The notes: generated from the sequence alone by a model not told the origin. 20,232 nucleotides of DNA from JBBFMJ01 sp037441225 (GCA_037441225.1 JBBISU010000056.1:1-20232); one strand, 5' to 3'. Shown: positions 1 through 8,412, counted from the stretch's first letter. Program-made: numbers and translations.

Positions 1-2
1 TC

Positions 3-65
3 CTTTAGACCGCGTGAATATAGGATACAAAAAACAACGCAAAAATAAATATTGCAGCTACAAAA
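3..65 (+). repeat. Dispersed repeat module A, copy 1
   Basis: This 63-bp segment matches the reverse complement of 8166-8228 at 59 of 63 positions with no indels. It begins CTTTAGACCGCGTG and ends GCTACAAAA, and carries a short GCAA/TTGC stem. The two copies face each other across a three-gene block. It is non-coding and its family is not recognised. Confidence 0.85.
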
Positions 66-66
66 T

Positions 67-89
67 CTTTTAACGGATAACAGAAAACG
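67..89 (+). repeat. Dispersed repeat module B, copy 1
   Basis: This 23-nt segment with core ACGGATAACAGAAAACG matches the reverse complement of 8050-8072 with one mismatch. Related ACGGATAAC/ACGGACAAC words recur at 8552-8583 and 8655-8684. Confidence 0.75.
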
Positions 90-108
90 GACACGAGGAA
101 CGTTCATC

Positions 109-129
109 GGGCGGGGACAAGCCCCGTCT
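109..129. repeat. REP-like GC-rich hairpin
   Basis: GGGCGGGG-ACAAG-CCCCGTCT is a near-perfect stem-loop of the same type as the perfect one at 8602-8622. Its GC content stands out sharply from the AT-rich surroundings. Confidence 0.75.
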
Positions 130-157
130 CTACTGAAACCAAAAAAAATAAAAATAT

Positions 158-180
158 AGGGGGCGAGCCGGTTCGTCCCT
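158..180. repeat. REP-like hairpin, variant
   Basis: AGGGGGCGA (158-166) pairs with the arm at 173-180 with one bulged G and a G-T pair, around a short loop. It resembles the GGGCGA/TCGCCC hairpin at 8392-8412. Confidence 0.5.
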
Positions 181-322
181 CCTGATTATTATATTTCAGC
201 GCAAAGTTTTATTATGCTAAATTCTAAAAAAAAATTTTAGAGTTAAGATTACCTTTTTTATTAAGGAAATTTATACACCAATGAAATTTAAAAATAATTA
301 AAGAGTTCAATAAATTTTATTC

Positions 323-3300
323 TTAAAAATCTATGCTTTTAACAAACCTTACAGCATCGGCAATTACAACTGCGCCAGAAGGAGCGTTATCTGAAATCTT
401 TATCTTTGCAGTTGATGGATTTAATTCAAAATTTCCTATATAAAACCACTGGCTACCATTTTGCTGTTGATTTACATAAATTGTTACATCCCCTGTAGAA
501 GTTGTAATTGTATAAGGTGCTTGTTGGCTTCTGTTTGCTCCACTTCTATACCATACATAAACATCATAATTTCCTGAACTATATAGAAAAGGAATCCACT
601 CTGCATAATTTGAACCATTCCCACCTGTTGACCTCCAATAGTAATCCCCATTATATCCCTCACTTGATATACTATAAGCCCAAGCTCCAACAAAAACTGC
701 CTCATCATCATCTAAAATATATTCATTTTTTGGAACAGGAAGAAATTTTAAAGCATCTGCTATAACTGCTTTATTTGAGGCACAAGTTCCATCGGAAATA
801 ATTGTTTCATAACCAATATTTTTATTAAAATTATAAGAACCTAATGAATACCAGATTCCCCCATTTGATGTCTGATCCATATAAATCATTGAAGAGCCAC
901 TTGAATTATTTATTGTATATTTTGTAGCACTGCATCTATTTGTAGTAGCAGGATAAAATGTATAAACTTCATAATCATAAGTAATACAATTTAAAAAAGG
1001 TAAAAAGTGGGCTTTATTTGAATCATTTCCACTCCCCCAGGAAAAAGAATAATTTTCCCCCCACCTATCGGGCTGAGAAGTTGATTGATTCCAGTTCCCT
1101 TCAAATATTGCTTCCACATTGTCAATAATCGTCTCAATTTGACAAGGAAGAGACCTGTTCCCAGAAGAATCTTCAAAACTTAATCTATAAAAATAATTAT
1201 CAGAAGAAGATAAATCACTCAATAAAATTGAATTACTTTGTGCTTGTGTATGATAAACCAAATTTTGTGGATTTGTCCCTCTGAATATATTTGTTTTTGC
1301 AACATTTTCAAGACCACCATAAATGTTTTGGGAAGGCAAAATCCAATTTAATAAAATCTGGTTATTTTGTTTTGATAATCTCAAAGAAGTATTGTCAGCA
1401 GGTAGGGAAAGGTCTTTTTGTGTAAAATTTATATTTAAATTGTAAGTAGAAGAAGAAGGACCGTCTACAATTAAATAATATTCACCTGCTTGCAAATATT
1501 TTGAAATTGCTGAATCTCCAAAGGATATGCAGGTATAATTTGTACAGGACTTTGTAAGATAGAGATCCAAAGGAGAAGATGGTGAAATGGAAGCATTTAA
1601 TATTCCTTCAGCTGCAATTGTTAACTTATAGACAACTTCTCTTCCTGTGCTATCAGCCAAGGAATTGCAATTATAATTAGAAAGATTTGCTAATGTATTA
1701 TTGTTGTTTGAAGAATGGTTATAAGGAAAAGAAGAGACAATATAAGGGTTTGAGCAGTTCCCATAAATTATATTTGAAACAGTTATAGCAGAAGATAAAG
1801 TATAAGAAGTTAAACTTAAATCAGAAGAAGTTATTTGGTTGTCTTCATCTACATCAAGCCATATTGCAACAATTAAATCATAAGTCCCTTCTGGTATATT
1901 TGAAGGTGTTGTAAACTGCCTTGAAGGGCTATTTGAACCAGGATTTAATGTTATTTTATTATCATTTGAAGGATCTGAAATATAGCCAGTTGAAGAACTA
2001 TATAAACTTGCACCAAGCATAATTTGAGAATGAGAAATTTCAGCATAACTTGTCACATTTAAATTAATTGTAAATGAGCCCCCTGAAGAAATTGTCGATG
2101 GCACTGGTGAAACTGAGCTTATTAAAAAGGGGCTTGTCATATAAGCAGTCCTCAAACCAGAGCCAGAGCCGTTGTCATTGTAATAATGATTTACAATCCA
2201 CTTCCAAAGTTGGCTTTGATAGTATGCCCACCTTTGGGTTCCCCATTGACACATCCCCCTCCCATGTCCATAGCAACCATAGCCACTGCAGGGGCTATCA
2301 GAAAGGCAAGGCCAAGAGGCAGAAGGTGAGCCAGCATATCCATCGCCACAAGATAAATCAGAGTTAGAACAGGTCTTTCCATCGTTTGGATCATCCCAGG
2401 AATTGTTTTCTGCTGAATATTCAGAGCGAAAAACTGAACCACTCCTTTGAAGCAGAATCCCTGCTGTTTTATCTGTTGCAATATTTGTTGAAGTGGCTGT
2501 ATCAGTATCATTGACCTGGCAACAAGTGGAAGAACAAATATCATAATTTGAATTAATTGGATGGTAAACATAATAAGTTCCATAAGATCTATAAGCAATT
2601 GAGCCAGCCCTTAAAGAGTGAGTATTCCAGGAGGAAATCCATTCATCATTTAGCCCTCTCTTTACATAGGTTTCCAAGCTTAAAACATCAACAGAGGAAC
2701 AGGTTGTACAAGAACAATTCATCCCAACTCTTATTGTATCTGGCGGATCTATTATTTGTAACAATAATTGTGGAGGGATTTTATCAGAAAGTATTATAAA
2801 TTCCAAAGGGTAATTATTTAAAACCTCTTCCTCTTCAAAAGAATCAAATTTTTCATCATAAAAAAAATGGTGTTCATCTTCAAATTTTAACTCCCCTTCC
2901 CCTTCTTCCATATCAATTATGTAATTTGTTATCCCTTCCAAATTCAATATTCTTTCTAAACACAAATCTTTATAATTTTTTTTGTAAAAACAAAATTTTA
3001 TTGTTGGTATCTCCTCTCCAAAATCAAAATCCCTTGAAGGAATCTCAACTTCAAAAAAACCATCCCTTTTAGAAAAAACCTCAAAGCTATCTCCTTTAAT
3101 TATTACATCTTCCAAAGGCATTCCCTTTTCTTTATCATAAATAAATCCTTCAACTTTTGTCTTTCCCTTTATTTCTTTTTCAAAGGAGTTTTCTGCTAAC
3201 TTATCTAAATAAAAGGTTATGGATTTTAAATTAGAAGGAAAGGAAAAATTTGAAGAAAGTTCTTTATAACCCTCTGCTTCAACTAATATATTATAATCTC

Positions 3301-3472
3301 CATCTTTAAAATCAAAAAGATTTTTGCCTTTTTTTAAATTTATCTGCTGGTTAGAAAAATAAAGGTTACAATCCAAGAATTCCCCTGTTAAGCTATCTCT
3401 GCAATAGATTTTTAACTCTTCTGAAAATAGAAAGTTGCTAATTAAAATTATAAAAACAAATAATTTCCTCAT
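323..3472 (-). CDS. Secreted SpoIID-domain multidomain protein
   Basis: Large exported protein; I recognise its domains but not a specific function. I start it at the ATG at 3472, giving MRKLFVFIIL and a Sec signal peptide ending near LFSEE. The ATG 18 bp upstream precedes the TATAAT box and would spoil the signal peptide. Numbered from that upstream Met: two carboxypeptidase-regulatory-like beta domains (about 26-96 and 110-190), an acidic linker, and a SpoIID/amidase-enhancer domain (about 250-440) with the LETYV segment, LRAGSIAYRSYGTYY and the C-terminal GHGRGMCQWGTQ signature. An Ig-like region (about 455-570), a pre-peptidase-C-like domain (about 577-690), an Fn3-like region (about 695-790) and two golvesin-C-like modules (about 793-918 and 930-1052) follow. 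SpoIID proteins cleave denuded glycan strands or stimulate amidases; Glu273 and Glu283 are catalytic candidates. The SpoIID part is rich in Cys, suggesting disulfides outside the cytoplasm. Probable role: wall remodelling or surface binding. Confidence 0.85.
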   Translation of the reverse strand: MRKLFVFIILISNFLFSEELKIYCRDSLTGEFLDCNLYFSNQQINLKKGKNLFDFKDGDYNILVEAEGYKELSSNFSFPSNLKSITFYLDKLAENSFEKEIKGKTKVEGFIYDKEKGMPLEDVIIKGDSFEVFSKRDGFFEVEIPSRDFDFGEEIPTIKFCFYKKNYKDLCLERILNLEGITNYIIDMEEGEGELKFEDEHHFFYDEKFDSFEEEEVLNNYPLEFIILSDKIPPQLLLQIIDPPDTIRVGMNCSCTTCSSVDVLSLETYVKRGLNDEWISSWNTHSLRAGSIAYRSYGTYYVYHPINSNYDICSSTCCQVNDTDTATSTNIATDKTAGILLQRSGSVFRSEYSAENNSWDDPNDGKTCSNSDLSCGDGYAGSPSASWPCLSDSPCSGYGCYGHGRGMCQWGTQRWAYYQSQLWKWIVNHYYNDNGSGSGLRTAYMTSPFLISSVSPVPSTISSGGSFTINLNVTSYAEISHSQIMLGASLYSSSTGYISDPSNDNKITLNPGSNSPSRQFTTPSNIPEGTYDLIVAIWLDVDEDNQITSSDLSLTSYTLSSAITVSNIIYGNCSNPYIVSSFPYNHSSNNNNTLANLSNYNCNSLADSTGREVVYKLTIAAEGILNASISPSSPLDLYLTKSCTNYTCISFGDSAISKYLQAGEYYLIVDGPSSSTYNLNINFTQKDLSLPADNTSLRLSKQNNQILLNWILPSQNIYGGLENVAKTNIFRGTNPQNLVYHTQAQSNSILLSDLSSSDNYFYRLSFEDSSGNRSLPCQIETIIDNVEAIFEGNWNQSTSQPDRWGENYSFSWGSGNDSNKAHFLPFLNCITYDYEVYTFYPATTNRCSATKYTINNSSGSSMIYMDQTSNGGIWYSLGSYNFNKNIGYETIISDGTCASNKAVIADALKFLPVPKNEYILDDDEAVFVGAWAYSISSEGYNGDYYWRSTGGNGSNYAEWIPFLYSSGNYDVYVWYRSGANRSQQAPYTITTSTGDVTIYVNQQQNGSQWFYIGNFELNPSTAKIKISDNAPSGAVVIADAVRFVKSIDF

Positions 3473-3478
3473 AATAAT

Positions 3479-3484
3479 ATTATA
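3479..3484 (-). promoter_or_regulatory. -10 box of the SpoIID-domain gene
   Basis: Perfect TATAAT on the minus strand, six bases before the ATG at 3472, with no Shine-Dalgarno between. Transcription would start at or next to the ATG, which supports this start codon and a leaderless mRNA. No convincing -35 is visible. Confidence 0.5.
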
Positions 3485-3490
3485 CAACAT

Positions 3491-3520
3491 TTGAAATAAA
3501 AATTAAAATGTGTTTATAAT
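3491..3520 (+). promoter_or_regulatory. Promoter of the HD-GYP gene
   Basis: TTGAAA (3491-3496) and TATAAT (3515-3520) are separated by 18 bp. A weak AGGA (3527-3530) lies six bases before the ATG at 3537. The promoter overlaps the control region of the divergent SpoIID-domain gene. Confidence 0.6.
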
Positions 3521-3536
3521 AATTTTAGGAAATTTT

Positions 3537-5417
3537 ATGAAAAATAATTCTTATTTTGATAACACTCAAGATCTGGCATTAAAGAGGACCTTTGAAATTT
3601 TTCCTGATCCAATTGCTATTCACTCAGAAGGGATAATTAAATATGTAAATGAAGCTTGTGTTAAACTCTTGGAAGCAGAATCAAAAGAAGAAATTATAGG
3701 GAAAACAGCCCTCTCCTTTGTCCATAATAGTTATAAAACCTTTGTTGAAGAAAGAATAAAAATATTAAAAAAAGGTGAAATATTAAAAGATTTAGTGGAA
3801 GAAATTTTTATAACTTTGAAAGGAAACAAAATTTATGTAGAAGTTGCAGCAGCTCCAATTAAATTTGAAGGAAAGGACTCAATATTAGTTGTTTTCAGAG
3901 ATATAAGCAAAAGGAAAAAAGAAGAACATAAGATATTGCATCTGGGCTCACTTCTTCAAGCAATCCACAATATTGACCAGACACTTTTAAAAGAAAAAAA
4001 AGAAGAAGATCTATTAAAAGATATCTGTGAAAATTTTAGAAAAGTTAAAGGCTATAGTTTTGTAAGATTCAGCAAAGTAATTGGAAATAAAATTTTTTCT
4101 CTTGTTGGATGTAAGGATGAAGAATTTGAAAAAAAAATAAAAAAAATAAAAGCAAAAATTCCTGAAAATATTTTATTAAAAAAAGGAAAAACTATCCATG
4201 GAAAAATACCATATAAATATGATGAGTTTAAGGAATGGAATGAAATTTGTAAGGAATATGATTATAAGAGTTTTTGTTTTATTCCAATTAAAGTAAGGAA
4301 AAAAATTTGGGGCATTTTAAGCATCTATGGTTTGGAAGAAGAATTTTTTTACAAAGAAGAAAGGACACTCTTACAGGAGATTGCTTCAGAAATTGGAATG
4401 ATAATTTATTCATTGGAATTGAAGGAGGAAGAAAAAAAGGCAAAAAAAGAATTAAAAATTTCAGAGGAAAAAATGAAGGCACTATTAAATTCCTTAAAAG
4501 ATTCTGTTTTTTCGCTTGATAGGAAAGGAAGGTTTACTTTTTTTCACTCTAATATAAAAGCTTATCCCTTTTCTTCAGGAAACCAACTCCTTGGAAAAAA
4601 TTTTAAGGAAATTTTTCCAGGAGATTTTGCTACAAAATTAGAAGAAGCTTTTAAAAAGGCACTATTGGGGGAGACAAGAGAATTTGAGTGCTGGTATCCT
4701 CTCAATGAAAAAATATTATGGTTTTCAGTAAAACTTTCTCCTCTTTATTTTAAGGAAAATATAAAAGAAATAGTGGCTGTTGCAAGGGATATTACAGAAA
4801 AAATAATGCTGGAAGCAGAAAAAATTAATAATTTATATAAAATACAATCCACCTTAGAATCTACGGTTATGGCATTGGCAAGTGCAGTAGAACTTAGGGA
4901 TGCAACAACTTATGGACATCAAGCAAGGACAGCAAAGCTTGCTTGTGCCATTGCAAAAAAATTAGGACTTACAAAGGAAAAAATAGAAGGATTAAGAATT
5001 GCAGCACATATCCACGATGTTGGGAAAATTGGAATCCCAGCAGAAATACTTTCAAAGCCAGGAAAACTTCTGCCCATTGAATTAGAATTAATTAAAACCC
5101 ATGCTCAAAAGGGGTTTGAACTGCTAAAAGAGATTGAGTTCCCCTGGCCTGTCTCTCAAATTGTATTGCAACATTCCGAACATATAGATGGCTCTGGCTA
5201 TCCACAAGGTTTAAAAGGAGAAGAAATGTTAGAAGAATCAAAAATCCTTGCCGTTGCTGATGCAATTGATGCAATGCTATCCCATAGACCTTACAGGCCA
5301 GCATTACCTATTTCTGAAGTTGTAAAACAAATTAAAGAACTTTCTGGTAAGTGGTATGATAAAAAAGTTGTTGATGTAGCAGTAGAATTATTAGAATCTG
5401 GTTTTAAGTGGTTTTAA
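3537..5417 (+). CDS. PAS-GAF-PAS-HD-GYP c-di-GMP phosphodiesterase
   Basis: Predicted soluble sensor and cyclic-di-GMP phosphodiesterase. I chose ATG 3537, giving MKNNSYFDNTQ. An in-frame GTG at 3510 lies between the -35 and -10 boxes and cannot be the start. In residues from 3537: PAS (about 10-125) ending at the FRDIS segment, GAF-like (about 130-295), coiled linker (about 295-320), second PAS (about 315-425) ending ARDIT, then HD-GYP (about 440-620). The catalytic motifs are intact: GHQARTAKLA, the HDVGK dyad at His493-Asp494, and DGSGYP at 551-556. The usual HHE before that motif reads QHSEH here. No transmembrane segment or receiver domain is seen, so signals are probably cytoplasmic small molecules or redox state sensed by PAS/GAF. 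It has its own promoter, with 186 bp to the next gene. No diguanylate cyclase is in the window. Confidence 0.93.
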   Translation: MKNNSYFDNTQDLALKRTFEIFPDPIAIHSEGIIKYVNEACVKLLEAESKEEIIGKTALSFVHNSYKTFVEERIKILKKGEILKDLVEEIFITLKGNKIYVEVAAAPIKFEGKDSILVVFRDISKRKKEEHKILHLGSLLQAIHNIDQTLLKEKKEEDLLKDICENFRKVKGYSFVRFSKVIGNKIFSLVGCKDEEFEKKIKKIKAKIPENILLKKGKTIHGKIPYKYDEFKEWNEICKEYDYKSFCFIPIKVRKKIWGILSIYGLEEEFFYKEERTLLQEIASEIGMIIYSLELKEEEKKAKKELKISEEKMKALLNSLKDSVFSLDRKGRFTFFHSNIKAYPFSSGNQLLGKNFKEIFPGDFATKLEEAFKKALLGETREFECWYPLNEKILWFSVKLSPLYFKENIKEIVAVARDITEKIMLEAEKINNLYKIQSTLESTVMALASAVELRDATTYGHQARTAKLACAIAKKLGLTKEKIEGLRIAAHIHDVGKIGIPAEILSKPGKLLPIELELIKTHAQKGFELLKEIEFPWPVSQIVLQHSEHIDGSGYPQGLKGEEMLEESKILAVADAIDAMLSHRPYRPALPISEVVKQIKELSGKWYDKKVVDVAVELLESGFKWF

Positions 5418-5543
5418 TCCTTCATTTATAGTCAAAATAAATTAAATAAAAGAAGAAACATAGTTAAGATTTAAATATCAGCATTTTATTTAAAAAAACA
5501 AATACTAATTAAAGAGCAAAAACATAAACCATTTGAAAATAAA

Positions 5544-5572
5544 TTGAAAAGATTTTTGTAATAAGTTATAAT
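5544..5572 (+). promoter_or_regulatory. Sigma-70-type promoter of maeB
   Basis: TTGAAA (5544-5549), exactly 17 bp, then TATAAT (5567-5572). A leader of about 25 nt carries the Shine-Dalgarno AAGGAG (5591-5596), seven bases before the ATG at 5604. It is one of the clearest promoters here and gives a conventional leadered mRNA. Confidence 0.7.
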
Positions 5573-5603
5573 ATCTATAATATCTTAAGAAAGGAGAAAA
5601 TTT

Positions 5604-7877
5604 ATGGGACTTATAACAAGAGAAGAAGCTTTAGAGTATCACTCTTCAGGGCGAAAAGGAAAAATTGAAGTTGTAGTTACAAAACCCTGTATAACTCAAA
5701 AACACTTATCTTTGGCTTATACTCCTGGTGTTGCAATCCCCTGCCTTGAAATTGAAAAAGACCCAGAACTTGCTTATGAATATACAGCAAAGGGCAATTT
5801 GGTAGCAGTTATTTCAAATGGAACTGCTGTTTTGGGTTTAGGCGATATTGGTGCTCTTGCAGGAAAGCCAGTTATGGAAGGAAAAGGTGTTCTTTTTAAA
5901 AGGTTTGCTGATATTGATGTTTTTGATATTGAAATAAATTCAAAGGATCCCGATGAAGTAATAAAGGTTTGCCAGTTATTAGAGCCAACTTTTGGTGGAA
6001 TTAATTTGGAAGACATAAAAGCACCAGAATGTTTTTACATTGAAGAAACCTTGAAAAAGACAATGAATATTCCTGTCTTCCATGATGACCAACATGGAAC
6101 AGCAATTATATCTGCTGCTGGTCTTATCAATGCTTTGGAAATTTTTGGAAAACCACCTGATAAGGTAAAAGTTGTTTTCTCTGGTGCAGGTGCAGCAGCC
6201 ATTGCTTGTGCAAATCTTTATATTAAGTTAGGTGTTAAAATGGAAAATATCTTAATGGTTGACACTGTTGGCGTAATTTACAAGGGAAGAAAAGAAAAGA
6301 TGAACCAATACAAAGAACAATTTGCACAAGAAACAAAAGCAAGGACATTGGCTGATGCAATGAAAGGAGCAGATGTTTTTGTAGGACTTTCTGTGAAAGG
6401 AATTGTATCTAAGGATATGGTAAAGTCAATGGCAAAAGGTGCAATTGTCTTTGCAATGGCAAATCCAGATCCAGAAATTACTTATGAAGATGCAACTGAT
6501 GCAAGGAAAGATATTATTATGGCAACTGGAAGGTCTGATTATCCAAACCAAGTAAATAATGTTTTGGGATTTCCTTTTATCTTCAGAGGTGCCTTAGATG
6601 TAAGGGCAAAAGCAATAAATGATGAAATGAAACTTGCTGCATCCAAAGCCCTTGCCCAACTTGCAAAGGAAGATGTTCCTGATTCAGTTATAAAGGCGTA
6701 CGATGGAAAACCAATTAAATTTGGAAAGGAATATATTATTCCAAAGCCCTTTGACTATAGAGTTCTTTTGTGGGAAGCACCTGCAGTTGCAAAGGCAGCA
6801 ATGGAGACAGGCGTTGCAAGGAAACCAATTGCAAATTTTGATGATTATGTAAAAAGTTTAGAAAAGAGAATTTTTAAATCTAAGGCAATTTTGCATCCTC
6901 TTTTTGAAAAAGCAAAAGCATCACCTAAAAAAATAGTTATGCCTGAAGGGGAAAACGATAAAATAATAAAAGCTGTAAAGACAGCAATTGAAGAAGGAAT
7001 TGCAAAACCAATTCTTTTAGGGGATAAAAAAATATTAGAGGAAAAACTAAAAGAGCATAATGTTGATAAAAGTGAAGTTACAATAATTGACCCAAAAAAT
7101 TCATCAAAATTAGAGCAGTATGCAAAAATATTCCACGATATAAGAAAAAGAAAAGGGATAACTTTAAATGAAGCCAGAGAAATGATGCAAAAGCCAAATG
7201 TTTATGGTTGTATGATGGTTCAAGAAGGTGAAGCAGATGGTATGCTATCAGGTCTTACAATGCATTATCCAGATACAATAAAACCAGCCCTTCAAATTGT
7301 AAAGATGAGAGAAGACATTAAAAAAGTAGCAGGGCTTTATATTTTAATGATTCAGGATAGGGTTTTCCTCTTTGCTGATACAACGGTTAATATAAATCCA
7401 TCAGCAGAAGAATTAGCAGAGATTGCAAAAATGGCAGTAGAAAAGGCAAAACAAATTGGAATTGAGCCAAAGGTTGCCTTTTTATCTTACTCTAACTTTG
7501 GAACAAATAATGAAGAAGAAGTAAAAAAGGTTCAAAAGGCAGTTCAAATTGCAAAAGAATTATGCCCTGATGTGCCAATTGAAGGAGAAATGCAGGTAGA
7601 TGTGGCAGTTGAACCAGATATTGCAAAAGAACAATTTCCTTGGAGTGCCATACAAGGTGATGCAAACATCTTGATTTTTCCAGACCTTGAATCAGCAAAT
7701 ATTGGATATAAACTTGTTTGGCGTCTTGCAAAGGCAGAGGCAATTGGTCCAATTTTGATGGGGATAAATAAGCCAGTCCATGTACTACAAAGAGGTGTAG
7801 ATGTAACAGATATTGTGAATATGATGGCAATTTGTGTAAGTGATGCCATTGATAGAGAAAAAAAGAAGAAAAAGTAA
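5604..7877 (+). CDS. maeB: NADP-type malic enzyme with phosphotransacetylase-like domain
   Basis: Oxidative decarboxylation of malate to pyruvate and CO2, reducing NAD(P), in the cytoplasm. The 757 residues match the usual length of the MaeB fusion (about 750-770). N-terminal malic domain at about 15-150 has LAYTPGVA, GLGDIGALAGKPVMEGK, the acidic FADIDVFDIEI stretch and FHDDQHGTA. The dinucleotide-binding domain (about 160-395) has GAGAAAIACANLY and AMANPDPE. The remaining part (about 420-750) is a phosphate acetyl/butyryltransferase-like domain. In studied MaeB proteins that domain lacks transferase activity and mediates oligomerisation and acetyl-CoA regulation, so this is not a Pta by itself. 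The ATG follows a good Shine-Dalgarno. The protein ends in a short Lys-rich tail. The gene is monocistronic: repeat-rich DNA follows. Confidence 0.96.
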   Translation: MGLITREEALEYHSSGRKGKIEVVVTKPCITQKHLSLAYTPGVAIPCLEIEKDPELAYEYTAKGNLVAVISNGTAVLGLGDIGALAGKPVMEGKGVLFKRFADIDVFDIEINSKDPDEVIKVCQLLEPTFGGINLEDIKAPECFYIEETLKKTMNIPVFHDDQHGTAIISAAGLINALEIFGKPPDKVKVVFSGAGAAAIACANLYIKLGVKMENILMVDTVGVIYKGRKEKMNQYKEQFAQETKARTLADAMKGADVFVGLSVKGIVSKDMVKSMAKGAIVFAMANPDPEITYEDATDARKDIIMATGRSDYPNQVNNVLGFPFIFRGALDVRAKAINDEMKLAASKALAQLAKEDVPDSVIKAYDGKPIKFGKEYIIPKPFDYRVLLWEAPAVAKAAMETGVARKPIANFDDYVKSLEKRIFKSKAILHPLFEKAKASPKKIVMPEGENDKIIKAVKTAIEEGIAKPILLGDKKILEEKLKEHNVDKSEVTIIDPKNSSKLEQYAKIFHDIRKRKGITLNEAREMMQKPNVYGCMMVQEGEADGMLSGLTMHYPDTIKPALQIVKMREDIKKVAGLYILMIQDRVFLFADTTVNINPSAEELAEIAKMAVEKAKQIGIEPKVAFLSYSNFGTNNEEEVKKVQKAVQIAKELCPDVPIEGEMQVDVAVEPDIAKEQFPWSAIQGDANILIFPDLESANIGYKLVWRLAKAEAIGPILMGINKPVHVLQRGVDVTDIVNMMAICVSDAIDREKKKKK

Positions 7878-7944
7878 TTAACCGGAAAAATATAATTAAA
7901 ATTAAATTTTGATTACGAAAATCCTTTTTTTCTTATAATAAAAT

Positions 7945-7960
7945 GCTTTTTAAAAAAAGC
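7945..7960 (+). terminator. Possible weak terminator after maeB
   Basis: GCTTTTT-AA-AAAAAGC forms a 7-bp stem about 70 bases after the maeB stop, followed by seven A and then seven T. The U-tract is not immediately at the stem base, so function is uncertain. It could serve either strand. Confidence 0.3.
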
Positions 7961-7983
7961 AAAAAAATTTTTTATAATTTCTG

Positions 7984-8005
7984 GAACTTCAACCCTTAGA
8001 AGTTC
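7984..8005. repeat. Perfect 7-bp inverted repeat
   Basis: GAACTTC (7984-7990), an 8-nt loop, then GAAGTTC (7999-8005). No U-tract follows, so it is not a standard terminator; role unknown. Confidence 0.5.
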
Positions 8006-8049
8006 ACTTTGGTAATTAATATTTTTAAAAAATTGTTATATAATCTGTG

Positions 8050-8072
8050 CGTTTTCCGTTATCCGTTAAAAG
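8050..8072 (-). repeat. Dispersed repeat module B, copy 2
   Basis: The reverse complement matches 67-89 with one mismatch (22/23). Relative to module A it lies further away than in copy 1, with a REP copy between, so module order differs between the two sites. Confidence 0.75.
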
Positions 8073-8119
8073 CTTTGAAAATTAAAAATATTTTAGCCAT
8101 TTCCAAATATTTAAATTGT

Positions 8120-8143
8120 AGGGGCTTCAGCTTGTCCCCGCCC
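8120..8143. repeat. Degenerate REP-like copy
   Basis: It keeps the GCTTGTCCCCGCCC half of the hairpin at 8602-8622, read on the other strand, but the partner arm is changed so the palindrome is imperfect. It sits between modules A and B. Confidence 0.55.
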
Positions 8144-8165
8144 GAACATTTGAAAAATATTTGGT

Positions 8166-8228
8166 TTTTGTAGCCGCAACATTTATTGTTGCCTTGTTTT
8201 TTGTATCCTATATTCACGCGGTCTAAAG
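8166..8228 (-). repeat. Dispersed repeat module A, copy 2
   Basis: The reverse complement matches 3-65 over 63 bp with four mismatches. It contains GCAACA-TTTAT-TGTTGC (8176-8192), a perfect 6-bp stem that is broken in copy 1. Two bases separate it from the terminal inverted repeat at 8230. Confidence 0.85.
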
Positions 8229-8229
8229 T

Positions 8230-8346
8230 AGGCTGTCCGACAATCTGGTATATTGACTTGTCGTACACAATATATATGGTATAATTAAAAAAGATAATAC
8301 AATATATTGTATAACAATTTTAAAAATTTTAATTACCAGACAGCCT
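8230..8346. mobile_element. Possible MITE-like element, about 117 bp
   Basis: Ends are inverted AGGCTGTC (8230-8237) and GACAGCCT (8339-8346). The match extends to AGGCTGTCTGGTA if an 8-nt insertion in the left end is allowed. The interior is AT-rich and non-coding, with a perfect 16-bp palindrome ATACAATATATTGTAT at 8297-8312. AAAG flanks both sides loosely and might be a target duplication, but that is weak. No transposase is present. Confidence 0.4.
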
Positions 8347-8391
8347 CAAAGACCTGCAGCTACAATTATTTATTTTTTTTGTTTTTTGTTA

Positions 8392-8412
8392 GGGCGATCC
8401 TTTTGGTCGCCC
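8392..8412. repeat. REP-like hairpin
   Basis: GGGCGA-T-CC-TTTT-GG-TCGCCC: stem of eight pairs with one bulged T. It has the same architecture as the variant at 158-180. Confidence 0.65.

Larger units (their letters stand above)
1..322. other. Intergenic region with dispersed repeat modules
   Basis: No credible gene. It holds a dispersed repeat (3-65), a short second module (67-89), two REP-like GC-rich hairpins (109-129 and 158-180) and then AT-rich sequence. An inverted repeat TCTAAAA/TTTTAGA with a 5-nt A loop at 223-241 lies downstream of the minus-strand gene ending at 323. It could be a weak terminator, but no clean T-tract follows it in that orientation. Confidence 0.75.

Noticed and set aside
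2191..2598. 135-residue open frame opposite the SpoIID gene's reading frame
   Set aside because: Same-strand shadow in another frame of a gene with clear domains; composition follows the real frame's codons.
323..3472. Evidence for a spore-forming organism from the SpoIID domain
   Set aside because: SpoIID/LytB-like domains are widespread in non-sporulating bacteria, and no other sporulation gene is seen.
3473..3490. Upstream ATG for the SpoIID-domain gene
   Set aside because: The TATAAT box sits between it and the second ATG, and the second start gives a standard signal peptide.
3510..3536. GTG start extending the HD-GYP protein by nine residues
   Set aside because: It lies inside the spacer between TTGAAA and TATAAT, upstream of the expected RNA start; the ATG at 3537 has an AGGA site.
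6864..7877. Separate pta gene
   Set aside because: The phosphotransacetylase-like part is continuous in frame with the malic enzyme, the normal MaeB fusion, with no internal start signal.
7984..8005. Intrinsic terminator
   Set aside because: A 7-bp stem with no adjoining U-tract on either strand; kept only as an inverted repeat.
8059..8268. 69-residue minus-strand open frame
   Set aside because: It runs entirely through repeat modules and hairpins, has no ribosome site and no recognisable protein pattern.
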